Shown here: piece by piece, positions 1 to 11,312 of the stretch
Numbering within the stretch: the first letter of the stretch is position 1
How the letters are laid out: each line of letters opens with the position of its first letter
Origin: Porodaedalea pini
Lineage: Eukaryota > Basidiomycota > Agaricomycetes > Hymenochaetales > Hymenochaetaceae
NCBI GenBank assembly: GCA_002794775.1
Contig: NBAY01000003.1
Location: 2,078,732-2,142,731, forward strand
Length of the DNA stretch: 64,000 nt
Reading direction: 5' to 3'
Position numbers and translations under genes: made by a program
The notes under the pieces: model-generated
What the model was told of the DNA's origin: nothing
What the model saw: only the letters and a program-made list of their open reading frames with translations
The model's database searches: none

Positions 1-589
1 GAGGTTGAGCTGAGGTGGTTGTTGCTGGGGCAATCTTTTCCTTTCGCTGACTCGGATCTACTAGCCTCCCAGTTCCCCTGGCCTACGATAGCGCAGATAG
101 AACGAAGACGTGGAACTTACGACGGATATTATGAACTTTCGATACATCTACAAGACTTCCGGTCGTTCGAGAAAGATACGGAAGCACGAGATGTATATGA
201 GAGCATTCGCGGGGAACCGGCACAATTGCATTAATATTGCAACAATACGGCAAAAACAAAACAAAACAAAACCCACTTAAATCGTGATAAAAGGGGTGAA
301 GTAATACACCATAGCAATTCTCGTCTTTGTGCACGGCCATCGTCGAGTCAATGCGCAGCTCCTCGTAATGATCCAAACGAAAGGGCGGATGAAGCGATGC
401 CTACAATCGTAGCATAAATTAGACACCTTGAAGCCAATATCGAACAAATAGAAAAAAACATCGAAGCGCCCGTAGTCAGACGCCCGAAGAGTGAGTTTCC
501 GGAGGCTCAAGGTGCACGAATACAGGTCTCTTCATGTCGCCCAGTTCGGGTTACCTCCCCGCGAACATGGACAGCAACTGTCCGAGGAA

Positions 590-1400
590 AAGCAGTTGAG
601 ACTGCTCCACTCGTCTCATTTCTGTATCTCCTAGTACCTCGAGAGTTCCAGACTGCTCCCCAGCGCTTGACGAGGCTGTGCCCGAATCACGCATAATAAC
701 GAAGTTCAAACAGATCGTGTGCATGTTTCGTCTCAGTAAGGGACAGTTACACTTACAGCGTGTTCGATCCGTAGCTCGTTCGCGTGCGCGCACCCGTTGT
801 GAAAAGAAGATAAGTGTTAACTTTTTTGCCTTCGGCCAAACCTACATGGTATTTTTCAGTCTCGCGCGGTTTTTCTTTTGCACATCGATGTCTTATTCAT
901 CCGAGAGAGTCAGCTAGGGCCCGTTGCCGACTTGGAGATTAAAGCAGCGCCTGACAGGGCTATGACAGTAAACGCACCACTGACGAAAGTACGCGGCACA
1001 GGGTATCTATACACATGAGCGGTCCAAAGGAAAGTTCAACCGAAATTTGAATCCCAAATCGTGTATGGGTGTCTGACCTCCCGCGACACAGCTCGATGAC
1101 GATTCTCCAGGCTTGAACGAGCGGATAACCCTAATACCAAGTGTGCAATGCCGCTCCAGTGCTTGACGAGGCTATGACCGGAGGCGTATATCAGTGACGA
1201 GCGGTTAAGACGGCCGCGGCACAGGGTAATTACAGTGAAAAAAAGCACGCGTAGTGCGAATGGTTGCAACACAGCCTTCGTGACGCGTTCTGAACAGAGT
1301 CAGCTGAATCTCTTCTCCAGCTTGGAAGCGCCATTTACCCTAGTACGAAGGAAGCAGGTCCATTCCAGAGTTCGACGAGGCTATGGCCAAGAAAGCAAGA
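590..1400. repeat. diverged tandem repeat, about 207-283 bp spacing
   Basis: A segment of the form cag.gcttgacgaggctatgac recurs at about 663, 946, 1155 and 1362. The last three are spaced about 209 and 207 bp apart. The two later units share flanking blocks: a 'ctccag.cttg..agcg' block some 70-80 nt upstream, and 'gcggcacagggta' downstream of the copies at 946 and 1155. Copies are clearly diverged and I see no open frame kept across units. It looks like an old satellite-like array or repeated remnants of one element. Confidence 0.5.
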
Positions 1401-3842
1401 GACTGCAGGCCTGGAAAAACGTTCTATCTCATATTCCGTGCGGCGGTGTGCGGCGAGCACAGCAACGCGTGCAATTCAGTCAGCGGCAACCCGTTCCCTC
1501 CTCTGACTGAGCGCCGAAAGCAAAGGCGAAATCGGACGCGGCTTGATCATTCCTAGTCAGCGATCAAGTCATACATAATTAACTTTCCGACGAACACGAA
1601 CACGAGCGCCGCGTTCGTCTGCTGCTTGCGTAATATTCCAGCAGGGTCCGGGGTCCTCTGGTACGACCATATATGGGAATTGTCGATCATCCGAGATCTT
1701 CAGACCTGGACTCTCGAACGGGAACTCGACAGCAGATCTAGACAAACCTAGACAATCGGGGCCATCTGCCTCCCTTGATATACAACCTCGACGTTGGCGT
1801 GCAGCACAGGCAAAGTGATGCATGGAAGTTGGAACATCTGTTACCTGTTACTCTGTCTGACAAGCTCAAGCTCGCGAACGCAGGGGGGACGCGGAATGTG
1901 TCGGAAATCGTGGGCAATATTAATGCGGAAGGAACGGAGCACAGTTCTCATTCAATTCGCATTCGAATGTGAAATGGGCGGACAGAACTCGGACGAGGAC
2001 AAAGCATTTTCGGCACTCGCCTCATGCTCTATCAACAACTTTTCCGAGCGCCAGCATTAATATTAGTGGCGTCGCCCGTCCTTTCCGTAGTCGTTAGCCT
2101 CTTCGCCGCACGATAACGCAAACTCGTGATGCTCCGCACTCCTCGCCGTCAGTCCCTGCCTTCTCGCCGTAGCTCGCAATCTTAGTTGATGTTACACCCA
2201 ACAATCATCACGATATAATTCGGACTCCAACTTAGTCCCGCTGAATCACCGACGCGCAACGAAGTAGACGTCACTTGTACATCGACCCACCGGAAGGCGC
2301 TGCTCCAGGCATCAAGTTCTCCATCGACTCAATTCACTAATGTCAACGGATTAGAGCGCTCCGAGGTACCGTCAGCGCATTAATATTCTTCTCCTCTGCT
2401 TCTCCCCACAACGCGATGGCGAAGCCGGCGCCGTCATTTTCAAAAATGCTCACCGCAGATATTTTCATGTATTTTTAGATCCTCATCTCCTCGCTCATAT
2501 CCAAGTTTCTCCCCAATATTAATCTCGGAAAAGCTCGGAAAAGGGGTTGGGACTCAGCTGCTGCAAGTCAGCTGGCGACAGCTGGAGGATGACACTTCGG
2601 TCTCTACGTATATCGCCTAGCATCCGACACCGAGCTTCCTCTATTCTAGCAGTAAACTTCCTCCTTCTCTTCGAACTTTTTCCCGGATTCCCGTGCCTGC
2701 TTCATCACTCTTGATCTGATCATCTGCATCTATCTCTGTCTATGCTTTCGTCCTGCACACCTAGTGTCCCACTCCACGGCCATCAGGCGTGCGTCGCATA
2801 CATATTGTGCATCGTAACCTAACCGCCGAGTCTGCATCGCATTGCGGGGGAAGCTGTGTTCCGCGCTCTCTAAATCCGGGGTGATGTAGGTCCACGGCCC
2901 ACGGCCCTCGGCACGATAACGTCGGGCGCAGCACAGTGTGACACTGATGCTACGAAATGCGCATGTTTCGCCGACGGATACGTGCATGTGTATGTGGGCA
3001 GACGTTGCTCGCACGTCGACGTGTGTGTGAGTCTTCGGCGCATCTTGAGCCTGAGCCTGAGCCCTTTTTTTAATACTTTCTTCCCTCATATGTGTCTATC
3101 TGCCTTCTATCAATCGGTCTATTCCAGCCTGCAATTCGTGGTTCCCCGGGCTCGGTGTTTCTACCACATTGCTGGAAATCCATCTGACGATCCCAGTACT
3201 ATGTAGTTATATTTCGAATCAAAATGGAAACTTCATCGTTGACTTTGACGAGATTTTGGAGCCAGGGGGCGGTGCCAGTGCAAAGCTTTTTATTTATAAC
3301 CAACACAATGCGCAGGTGTACACCTTTCTTTAGCAGAGGAGTCGTGAAAGAGAAAGAAAAAAAAAGCGACAACACATATCGCTCGTAATGCGTGTTGTGA
3401 GGCGCATCGCGTCGCGACGCGTCAATTAGGGACGCCGCGTAATCCGACTCATCTTGCATCCGGATCCCATTCCGTTCAATAGTCCTACGGCAGGTATGCT
3501 ATGCTATGCCTATGCACAGCACCTCGGACTATATGTACATTGTACGCCACCCTCAGAACCAGATTGCATTGATATTGATATCGATTCATATTATCTCCGC
3601 CACACTCCAATATCCCAATATACGGACGAACCTCTGTGGATCCCACGTCATCCCGGATGAAGAGGAATTCCAGCACTGCTTCGACTTTCTACGGCAAATA
3701 CTATGTAGTATCTGCTGTATGCTATATGCTATGCTAATTGCTATGTGTATGCACAGCACACGCCGGGACACATCAATATTATCCTCAGAACTAAAATATT
3801 ACTCAGATCCACTCTTACTCGATAATTCAAGTTTAGACCTAT

Positions 3843-3895
3843 CAGTACTAGTGCCCCTAGGTCTTCATCTCTGCGGAAAGATAAACACTAGTACT
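3843..3895. repeat. inverted pair of the CACTAGTACT motif
   Basis: CAGTACTAGTGC lies at 3843-3854 and CACTAGTACT in the opposite orientation at 3886-3895, with about 30 bp between. The same motif recurs in other non-coding places (9946, 10091, 13623, 24080). The role is unknown: transcription-factor site or terminus of a small element. Confidence 0.6.
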
Positions 3896-4088
3896 ACACA
3901 GCTCGAACATCAATCAAGACGTCCCGCCCGGGCCTCCATCTACACGCCGCCTCCGAGTCGGCTTCTTCGCGCTCGCTCTTTTTTTCCTCTCCCCTCTTTC
4001 CTTTGCATATGAAAGCTGACTCAGAGTCAGATTATCGCCGCACCGGCGGGCCCGCATCCACATCAATATTAATACTCACGTCGATATC

Positions 4089-4108
4089 TGACTCGGACTC
4101 GGACTCGG
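4089..4108. repeat. short ACTCGG microsatellite
   Basis: Three consecutive GACTCG-type hexamers. It is one of several simple-sequence tracts in this non-coding block. Confidence 0.6.
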
Positions 4109-4350
4109 AACAAAGGCACCTAGCATCCAAACGTCTGCATCTAGAAACTTTAACAATAACAGCCTCCGTTCTTCCATATACATGCACTTGCACTTCCGAG
4201 TCGGTCTAGCCCCACGCTCCGACTCGGTTGCCAACAGCCTCGCTATGTCAGTATGTAGTACAGGCATAACAAACTCGAAACTCGAAAACAACCTCACGTG
4301 TAGCTTCTTCAGCCTGCTTTCGCCGTGACTCTAGATGTGATTCTGGGGGT

Positions 4351-4370
4351 GCACACGCACACGCACACGC
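4351..4370. repeat. CACACG microsatellite
   Basis: About three units of CACACG lie in a non-coding context. Confidence 0.65.
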
Positions 4371-4447
4371 CTTGATGAAACCCCGACGAGCGCACTAGTA
4401 ATAGTAATAGTAAACGCACTTCATACTTCATATCAATCAAGCTATCA

Positions 4448-4484
4448 AGAAGACGGAAGACGGAAGATGGAAGATAGAAGATAG
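4448..4484. repeat. purine microsatellite (GAAGAYG units)
   Basis: Imperfect tandem heptamer units (gaagacg, gaagatg, gaagata) form a purine-rich tract of about 37 nt in non-coding DNA. Confidence 0.6.
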
Positions 4485-5473
4485 GACACAGGCCCGGGGC
4501 TGTAGGCTGTCCGCAGAGCGAGGAGCAAGGGAGAAGAAAATGAATCCCGACAGTAGGTCAGAAGCTGGTGCGCTTGGGCCGCAAAGGTCTGCGGCCGCCG
4601 CGCTCAGTCGGTGTCAAGTTCAACTGAAGCGTGTACATACATGTGTAATGCACTTAGTATCCCCACCCGCATGATTCAATCCAACTCGATTATTCCCGAA
4701 CACGCACTCCCGCACCCGCCGATGGCGAGGGGGCTGTAGAATGTTCTCCAATCCTGTGTCAATATTAATGTGAATGTTATGCGCCGGACTCGGAGGGGAC
4801 GGATTCCTTCCTGACATCTCCGACCTCCCAACCTTTGCACAACTCTAGATCTCACAAATCATGTGACTAGCATTGCAAGTCTGAAGCACCCAGACACGAC
4901 TGATTTTCTATTGCTAGCATGTTGCATCCAAAAACTGTAATGTATTGTATTGTAATGTATCGCCTGTCCTACCCAAGGATGCAAATCGAGACTCGAGAGC
5001 CAGTCAGACCCAAATCGGAAAACGCCAAATAAAAGTCAGAAGAAAAAAAAAAAAAGAAAGCAAAGGAGAGGGTTTTTAAAGTGTACGCCTAAAGTAAGTA
5101 ACGATCGTGCCGGGTGTGGTACAAATGCTGGAGAATAAAAAACGAGAGCTTGCTGAGGATGCTGGGGAGAGGAATGCGCAGAGGGAAAGGAAAACATGGT
5201 ACAAACGAGATGATGGAAAGACGCAAAAAGAATATATGCTGGTCGAAAAGAAGGGGAAAGTGCAAGTGTCCGAGGATAGCAGGCCAAACGAGGAAGGGAT
5301 CTCAGAGAGCAGAGAATGACCAATAGAAGCGCGCGTTTTGTAGTGTAGTTGGTTTCCGTTTCATGTATGCATGTGCGCGCACAGCCCGAGAAGATGATTT
5401 GAACGCTGAAGTTCCTAAGAAGTGCGGCAAAAAAGGGCATAGAGGATTAGGAGATGAACGGGAAGGGATGCAT

Positions 5474-7033
5474 CTATACGTTCACAGCGGGGATGTATGC
5501 CGGATACAAGGACGGCGCCATCGACAACGCACTGGAGCGCTTGTGCGAATACGGTGTCAATGGCCGCGATCGCGAACCTGTTCCCGGTCCGGCAGACGTA
5601 GAAAGTTTGGCGTACGGCGAGGCAGGACGCGCGGAGTGAGGACGCTGGTGCAAGTGGGGGTGCGAACTGAGGAAGGCGCGGTTCATGGGGAAAACGGTGT
5701 ACGGTGGAAGAGAAGGAAGCGGCGGGGGTGCGATTGGCGCTTGTATCGGAGCCGCACATGAACGCGAGGGAGACGGACTTAGTGCTAGTGCGGGGGTAGG
5801 CACGGGTGCCGGTGCAGGGACGGCGGGGAAGGCATCGAGGATCGCAAGTGGCTGAAACGTCATGCTTCCGTTCGAGACGGACTTGGTGTGTGTCGGGTGG
5901 GGAACGGACTTCGCTGTACTATTCGATAGGGCATAGTGCCCGCGCGGTGCCTGATGGAGAGGCGGGGGCGTGAATGGCGAGCCGCTGCCGTCGCTGTCCG
6001 TCTCCGGCGAAGAGGACTCGGTGCATGTCGAGCACGAGTCTGACGATGCGGGCGACGGATAGGCGCTCCGGCGCCGCCGCGCGCGCTTCTCTGCGTAGTC
6101 GTCAATGTCCATGTCTGCGTCCGCCTGCGCGCGCTTCTCCGGGCGGTGATGGTGCTGCAATTGTTCACGCCGCGCCTTCTCGTCCCACAGCGCACGCACA
6201 GCACGCAAACTTCCCTCCTCCCTCTTCTTCTCCGCAAGTCCGTCCACCTCCATGTGCACCTCCTTCACCGCGACAGGTTCAATCGCCTTCACATTCGGAC
6301 GTACGAGCACGCCTTCCTTGACCATCCTCGAGCAGACACGCACGAGGTCCGCCTCGGAGACGGCGAGTTCCCAGTCGAGAACGTCGAGGAACTCACGCTC
6401 AATGCGCTGCACGTCACGACGGCCGAAGACGCCGGTGCAGAGCGCCCAGTGCGCGTTCTTGAGCGAGGCGTCGTTCAGATACTTCGAAGCGGTGATGAGG
6501 GCACCGAGAAGCACACGATGGTGTGCCCACTCTGAAAAGTAAGATGTTTCGTTGAGTTCGGAGCTAGAAGAAAGGGAAGGGAAGAGAAGTGGCGTACCTT
6601 CGATGGCGATAGAAAGGTGTGGACGCGCGCGGTCGATGTAGACGAGGGCGCCAATAACAATAGAAAGAGTAACCTCTGCGCGGCGCAGGACGGTGGCGAC
6701 GAAGCCTGCGAAGGCGGCGCGTTCGGAGTCGGCCTTGCCAGATTGCCAACGGCGAGATTGATTCCTACTGTGCTTGGACGCTACCGAGGTTGAGGAAGAG
6801 GGCCTTCCGAGCCCAAAGTCGACGGCATCGCAGACACGGTCGACGAGATAGTCGATGACAGCCTGAGTGATCTTTCCAGCTACGAGAGCAGGAAGCTCGC
6901 CAGGAGCGACGCGCACAGAGGCAGAGGCGGCGTCGAAGCTGTGTGCGGCGTCGTCAACGAGCGTACTCGACTCGCTCGGTCGCGAGGTGGGCTGGGAGGA
7001 CGTTGCGGGCCAGTATGGCGGGGATGTGTCCAT
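5474..7033 (-). CDS. Pcl-type (PHO80-like) cyclin
   Basis: Regulatory subunit of a cyclin-dependent kinase, probably of the Pho85/Pcl group that couples nutrient status to the cell cycle. The start codon is followed by a short Ser-rich leader, then a cyclin box. Visible landmarks are FAGFVATVLRRAEVTLS, then IGALVYIDR, and after the junction HHRVLLGALITASKYLND, NAHWALCTGVF and EFLDVLDWEL. A 66 nt intron at 6532-6597 (GTACGC..TTTTCAG) is divisible by three and stays open, so a naive reading adds 22 residues inside the cyclin box; splicing it restores the usual family spacing and gives about 497 aa. The C-terminal half is Pro/Ser-rich with a basic KRARRRR patch. The gene stands alone between two roughly 5 kb non-coding blocks. 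Known from the family: cyclin fold and kinase binding. Inferred: the Pcl assignment. Confidence 0.85.
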   Translation of the reverse strand: MDTSPPYWPATSSQPTSRPSESSTLVDDAAHSFDAASASVRVAPGELPALVAGKITQAVIDYLVDRVCDAVDFGLGRPSSSTSVASKHSRNQSRRWQSGKADSERAAFAGFVATVLRRAEVTLSIVIGALVYIDRARPHLSIAIEGTPLLFPSLSSSSELNETSYFSEWAHHRVLLGALITASKYLNDASLKNAHWALCTGVFGRRDVQRIEREFLDVLDWELAVSEADLVRVCSRMVKEGVLVRPNVKAIEPVAVKEVHMEVDGLAEKKREEGSLRAVRALWDEKARREQLQHHHRPEKRAQADADMDIDDYAEKRARRRRSAYPSPASSDSCSTCTESSSPETDSDGSGSPFTPPPLHQAPRGHYALSNSTAKSVPHPTHTKSVSNGSMTFQPLAILDAFPAVPAPAPVPTPALALSPSPSRSCAAPIQAPIAPPPLPSLPPYTVFPMNRAFLSSHPHLHQRPHSARPASPYAKLSTSAGPGTGSRSRPLTPYSHKRSSALSMAPSLYPAYIPAVNV

Positions 7034-7090
7034 TGGGTGTGTTTCGCTGGAGCGGTGGGGAATGTAGGTGGGAGGAGCATAGCGGGCAGG

Positions 7091-7101
7091 GATATATAAA
7101 G
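7091..7101 (-). promoter_or_regulatory. possible TATA element of the cyclin gene
   Basis: A TTTATATATC stretch on the minus strand lies about 60 nt upstream of the cyclin ATG. Position and sequence fit a TATA box, but no transcript start is known. Confidence 0.4.
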
Positions 7102-8871
7102 GATGTGGCAGAGTCTCGTCATACTCGGTGTGAGTCCGACAGCGCTGTCACCGGGCGAAGGTGGCGCTGCACCGTATAGTAACAGTTCCCGGGGTCCTGG
7201 TTGTTATATTTTAATTGTATATTGTATTATTTGACAGTTGCTAATCCAAGTCGATCTCAGCGATGGCGATGTAACTTGCAGCTCGCATCGGGTTACAGAG
7301 CTCATCCTTTATCCACGCCGCGCAGCATCACCTTGCACATTGCATTGACTGCGGCCTGTGGCTAAATGAGGCGCATGAATAATGCACGCTTTGACCCTCG
7401 CGCGCGGCGCCATAGCCATGCGCAGGTACCCACGCGCGCGCGAGGTCCAATATTAATTCGTCGCGCTTCGCTGATCTTGTGTCTATGTCTGCTGTGCTGG
7501 CTATGGCCCACTGATACGCCTTCGCGAGCAACCGCTCGGATTTCGCCTACCTGTTCTGTGTTCTGCCACGGGTCTGCGGTCGGGCCTCTCGGATTCCCTA
7601 AATACGGTGATAAGGATCTCTTCTATTCACTCACCGGCGCTCTCACTCCTGCCAGCTCGAACGCTGTCTGAACCGTTTGCTTCCGATGACTGATCGACAG
7701 TCGACGATCTGCCCTTTCGGGGCGACTTCCACCTCCTTAATTATGTTCGTCCCGAGGCAGCTTCAATCATCCAAATTCCAAAGAATCCCGGTTCCTTTTA
7801 GCAATTCCAATACTTCCGACTCAGAGAGTGAAATGATACATATATTGATCGCTGATCCCATAGCGAGGCGTCTCCCATTCCTGGACACACGACGATGTAA
7901 GCCAGGCTCGTCGTCGCCATCTACAACTTCGACAATCTGCCCTATCAAAATCAGAATCAATCCCACTCTTGCCGGTATATCCCCATGCTGCAATTTCCTC
8001 TCACTCTCAGGCCGCGTACTTATTGTGTCTGTCAGCTCCGCGCGTTTCTCATGTTCTCTGGAACTTGAATTTGACGAACGGATAGACGGGGCGATCGCTA
8101 CTTTGGTATGATGAATCACGCAATGATGGTCACTGCCTTTCCGCCGCTGGCGTTCGAAGGAGACGCACATCACACCTGACTTGTTCGTTAGCCTCTGATT
8201 AATCGGCGTGTGCTGCGATGTGCGGTACGTAGCCGGCCAGACTCAGAGTGCACAGGCGATGCGCTTCGGGCGACCACCACAATCAACACTGACACCCGAC
8301 GTCGACCGCCAACTGCCGTTGCATTTTGCGCTCTTCGGTTGAGATCCAAAAATAACTCACGCACGGGCGGTCTATTCGTTCGCCGGTCGTCCGTCTTCAT
8401 GCACTACACACCATTATAATACACGCATCTTTCGGTGCGCCCGTCCGGCTTATTCGACTCACGTACATGCTATTCTCATGCCTGCCTACGCTGTGCTCGC
8501 TCATACAGATCGCAGAGAAGTGTAGAAGGGAAGACGGACAGCATATACTTATGCATCCGCATCTACATCACTCCGGCACGAACAGAAAGAACAGTCGAAG
8601 GACAATCAAGACTTTAGATGCATGTACACGCTCGGGCCTCAGGAGCTAAAGGTGCACCGGTTCAGTCAGTCCCCCATATTTTACTAATTCCTCTTAGTCC
8701 CCATCCTCGTCACCGTTCTTGACCTGATCGCGCCTGTGCATGGATATCCATCTCCCTGTCTCCCCGCCTTCTAAAATCACTGATCAGAGCAGACCCATCT
8801 GCACCACTATTGCTTATTCTTAGGCTCAGATTCAGGCTCGAATGCCGCTCATCAATACCAGCAACGCATAC

Positions 8872-8895
8872 GCCAGTGCCAGTGCCAGTGCCAGT
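8872..8895. repeat. GCCAGT microsatellite
   Basis: Four tandem GCCAGT hexamers in non-coding DNA. Confidence 0.7.
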
Positions 8896-9670
8896 CTCGC
8901 TTCCTTCTCCTCGGCTTCGTTTCTGCTTCCTGCTACGCTAATAATTGGGCCGCCTGGGTGGCCCCCAGCTCCTGATTCGGACACCGACACCTTGTCTGAC
9001 TGCTCTTCTTCTTACCAGTCCATCAGACTACGGCGTATACATAGTAGACATCGCCCCTTGTGTTCACGCAAGCGGCAGCCGAATATCATGCTGCGAGGTC
9101 TGCAAAGTGCCGGTGGGGTGGGATGCATATGGGTGATTTGAAGAGTTGCGAGCGGCAATCAACATCAACATCATTATCTCGGAAAGATGAGTCCCTTTCA
9201 CATGCATTATACTGTATGCATAGCGTGCGGATTTCCACTTCAGACAGACAATAAACAAAGACGGTGCGTGTGCTATTAGTATTACTATTAGAGCTTAAGG
9301 CTCGCGGTCCCCCTGAACCCGCCTTGTCTTAATATACAGTTCAAGCTGACCAGCATCGCTCTTCACGAGCGTCACATCTCAGCTTTTACTAGCGCTTAAA
9401 AAATCTAGTATACAGGGTACATGCTATACTGTATACAAGTACGAAGCGGAATAAGATTGGGTTAGCGCGCAAGATGGGTTGTGGGTTGTGGGTCCGTTCA
9501 TCTTCATCATATCACATCACATCTTGATAGGATTGGATAGGATTGGACTGGGGCCACTCCGGGCCCGAGTGGACAAATCGAAGCGGTGGATGGGGAGCGC
9601 CACACAGCGACGCACTCAACATCCACATTTCGCATCATGCACGCATGGATTACGATCAAGCTGCACACCG

Positions 9671-9704
9671 ATCCTGATTTCCTGATTTCCTGATTTTCTG
9701 ATCC
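9671..9704. repeat. CTGATTTC microsatellite
   Basis: About four imperfect units of CTGATTTC in a row, non-coding. Confidence 0.6.
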
Positions 9705-9945
9705 GCCACGGCGCCGCCTCCGCATAGCGCTCGATGCGTACATCACGACGACTCCGAGCATTCCTTAGATCACAAACCGCTCACCTGGGGGCTCCCTCGC
9801 CCCTCATTCGAGAACCCCGCAGACATCTCACCAACAGCTAACTCTCTTTTTTTACTTTGCAGAGGGAAGGGACACTTGCTAAATCGGATTCATCGGTTGC
9901 CCCGGTTGCTTGGAATCTGTCCTGGAACTGGAAATAGTGCGCCCA

Positions 9946-10102
9946 GCACTAGTACTGAGACCGAGTCCCCGAGCTCGCCGGCGCGGACCTGGCGCCGTTT
10001 CGTGGTCATTTCATGTTCGGGCGCGCCGAGGAATATTTGTTTTTGTTTCTGTCCCCGTACGCGCAGGGTCACGGTGTACTGAGGAGCGCCCAGTACTAGT
10101 GC
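9946..10102. repeat. inverted pair of GCACTAGTACTG, 133 bp apart
   Basis: GCACTAGTACTG (9946-9957) and its exact reverse complement (10091-10102) bracket 133 bp of GC-rich non-coding sequence. Each is preceded by gcgccc. The layout resembles a tiny element with terminal inverted repeats, or paired binding sites. I see no clear target-site duplication. Confidence 0.5.
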
Positions 10103-10566
10103 GGTGATCAGTCCGCTTTGCTACGGCTCGGCTGGCGCGTGATGCGTCGTGGATCTCCAGCCTCCGTTTCAAAATAAAAATTCAGTTCCTTGACGTCGAC
10201 GTTCGTAAGGTCTCCGTAGCCGAAGCGTGTTTTGGATTTGCGTGATATTTTTCTTTTTCTTTCTCTCGCGGTCTGCACGAAACGGTGTTCTTCGCCCCTC
10301 TCAGAGTCTCAGCGCTCGAGTCCGCTCGTGAAACGTCCCCCGAGCTACGCTCGGCCGCACAGTTGGGCTTTGGGGCGCTAGGAAGAAAAAAAAAAAAGGA
10401 AATCTTGTCCACTCGGAGCACGAAACGAAATGCAAAGTGACGTCGCGGAAGCAAAACCCGACTCCGGCTTCATTACTTTGCGCTAGCGGCGCGGTCGGGC
10501 ACGTCGAGTCTCAACTCCCGACCACAGTCTGCGCTTCGGCCAGCTCTCGCGATCGGAATCGACACG

Positions 10567-11312
10567 GCAGGAAAATCCGGGTTTTCCGTGAGGGAGGAGC
10601 ATATCACAGAGTGTTAGTGGGCTCATATAATTTCGCGGAAAAGCTTACATGATTGTAAATTCTCAATCAATCAAAATGTGCAGAAATTATGCTTATGTAT
10701 CTAAAATTGATGCCATCAAGAAAAGTATTTCTGAACTCAGTGTCTACAATCTACTTTGCAAAGATAAGATAATTCTGGATTCTGAATCTCCATTGTCCAT
10801 AAATAAAGAGAATGTGTTATTAGATTTAGAATCTGTAAAGTCTGGACACAAAGGAAAGAGCTCATTGGATTAAAATCCACATAGACTCTTGCATGAATGG
10901 AAGATCTCTCTTAGATTGGATCTATGCTGAGTTGATTATATGCTAATCATGTGATCCATAGATCCAAATCTGAGAGAGATCTTCCATCATGCAAGGAGTC
11001 TATGTGGATTTTAAATCAATGAGCTCTTTCCTTTGTGTCCAAGACTTTACAGATTCTAAATCTAATAACACCATTTCTTTATTTATGACAATGAGATTCA
11101 GAATCCAGAATTATCTTATCCTTTGCAAAGTAGATTGTAGACACTGAGTTCAGAAATACTTTTTGATGCATCAATTTTAGATACATAAAGCATAATTTCT
11201 GCACATTTTATTGATTGAGAATTTACAATCCATGTAAGCTTTTCGCGAAATTATATGAGCCCACTAAACACTCTGTGATATGCTCCTCCCTCACGAAAAC
11301 CCCGATTCCTGC
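10567..11312. repeat. 746 bp near-palindrome (long inverted repeat)
   Basis: The left arm at 10567-10926 and right arm at 10957-11312 are reverse complements over about 350 bp, with a 30 bp spacer (10927-10956). The arms differ mainly by single-base indels, many in homopolymers. The element is much richer in A+T than its flanks and ends abruptly on both sides with GCAGGAA...TTCCTGC-type termini. The left arm holds a 74-codon frame (10649-10873) of unknown relation, whose frame is not kept in the other arm. It could be a fold-back or MITE-like element, inserted organellar or plasmid DNA, or partly an assembly artefact; the sharp borders argue for a real insertion. No target-site duplication was recognised. 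Confidence 0.8.

Larger units (their letters stand above)
1..5473. other. gene-poor non-coding block left of the cyclin gene
   Basis: No open frame here has recognisable protein features or plausible exon structure; the longest are short and overlap on both strands. The block holds a diverged tandem array (about 590-1400), several AATATTAAT motifs (230, 1915, 2056, 2379, 2514, 4064, 4760), an inverted pair of CACTAGTACT motifs (3844 and 3886), a 15-mer palindrome core at 3408-3422, and microsatellites between 4089 and 4484. It could be regulatory DNA, decayed repeats or both. Untranslated exons of a gene off the left edge cannot be excluded. Confidence 0.6.

Noticed and set aside
7677..8173. 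frames of about 140 codons on both strands
   Set aside because: Unrecognised, mutually antisense and without hallmark composition or motifs.
10649..10873. 74-codon frame in the left arm of the palindrome as a gene
   Set aside because: The frame is not kept in the other arm, which differs by indels; no family recognised.
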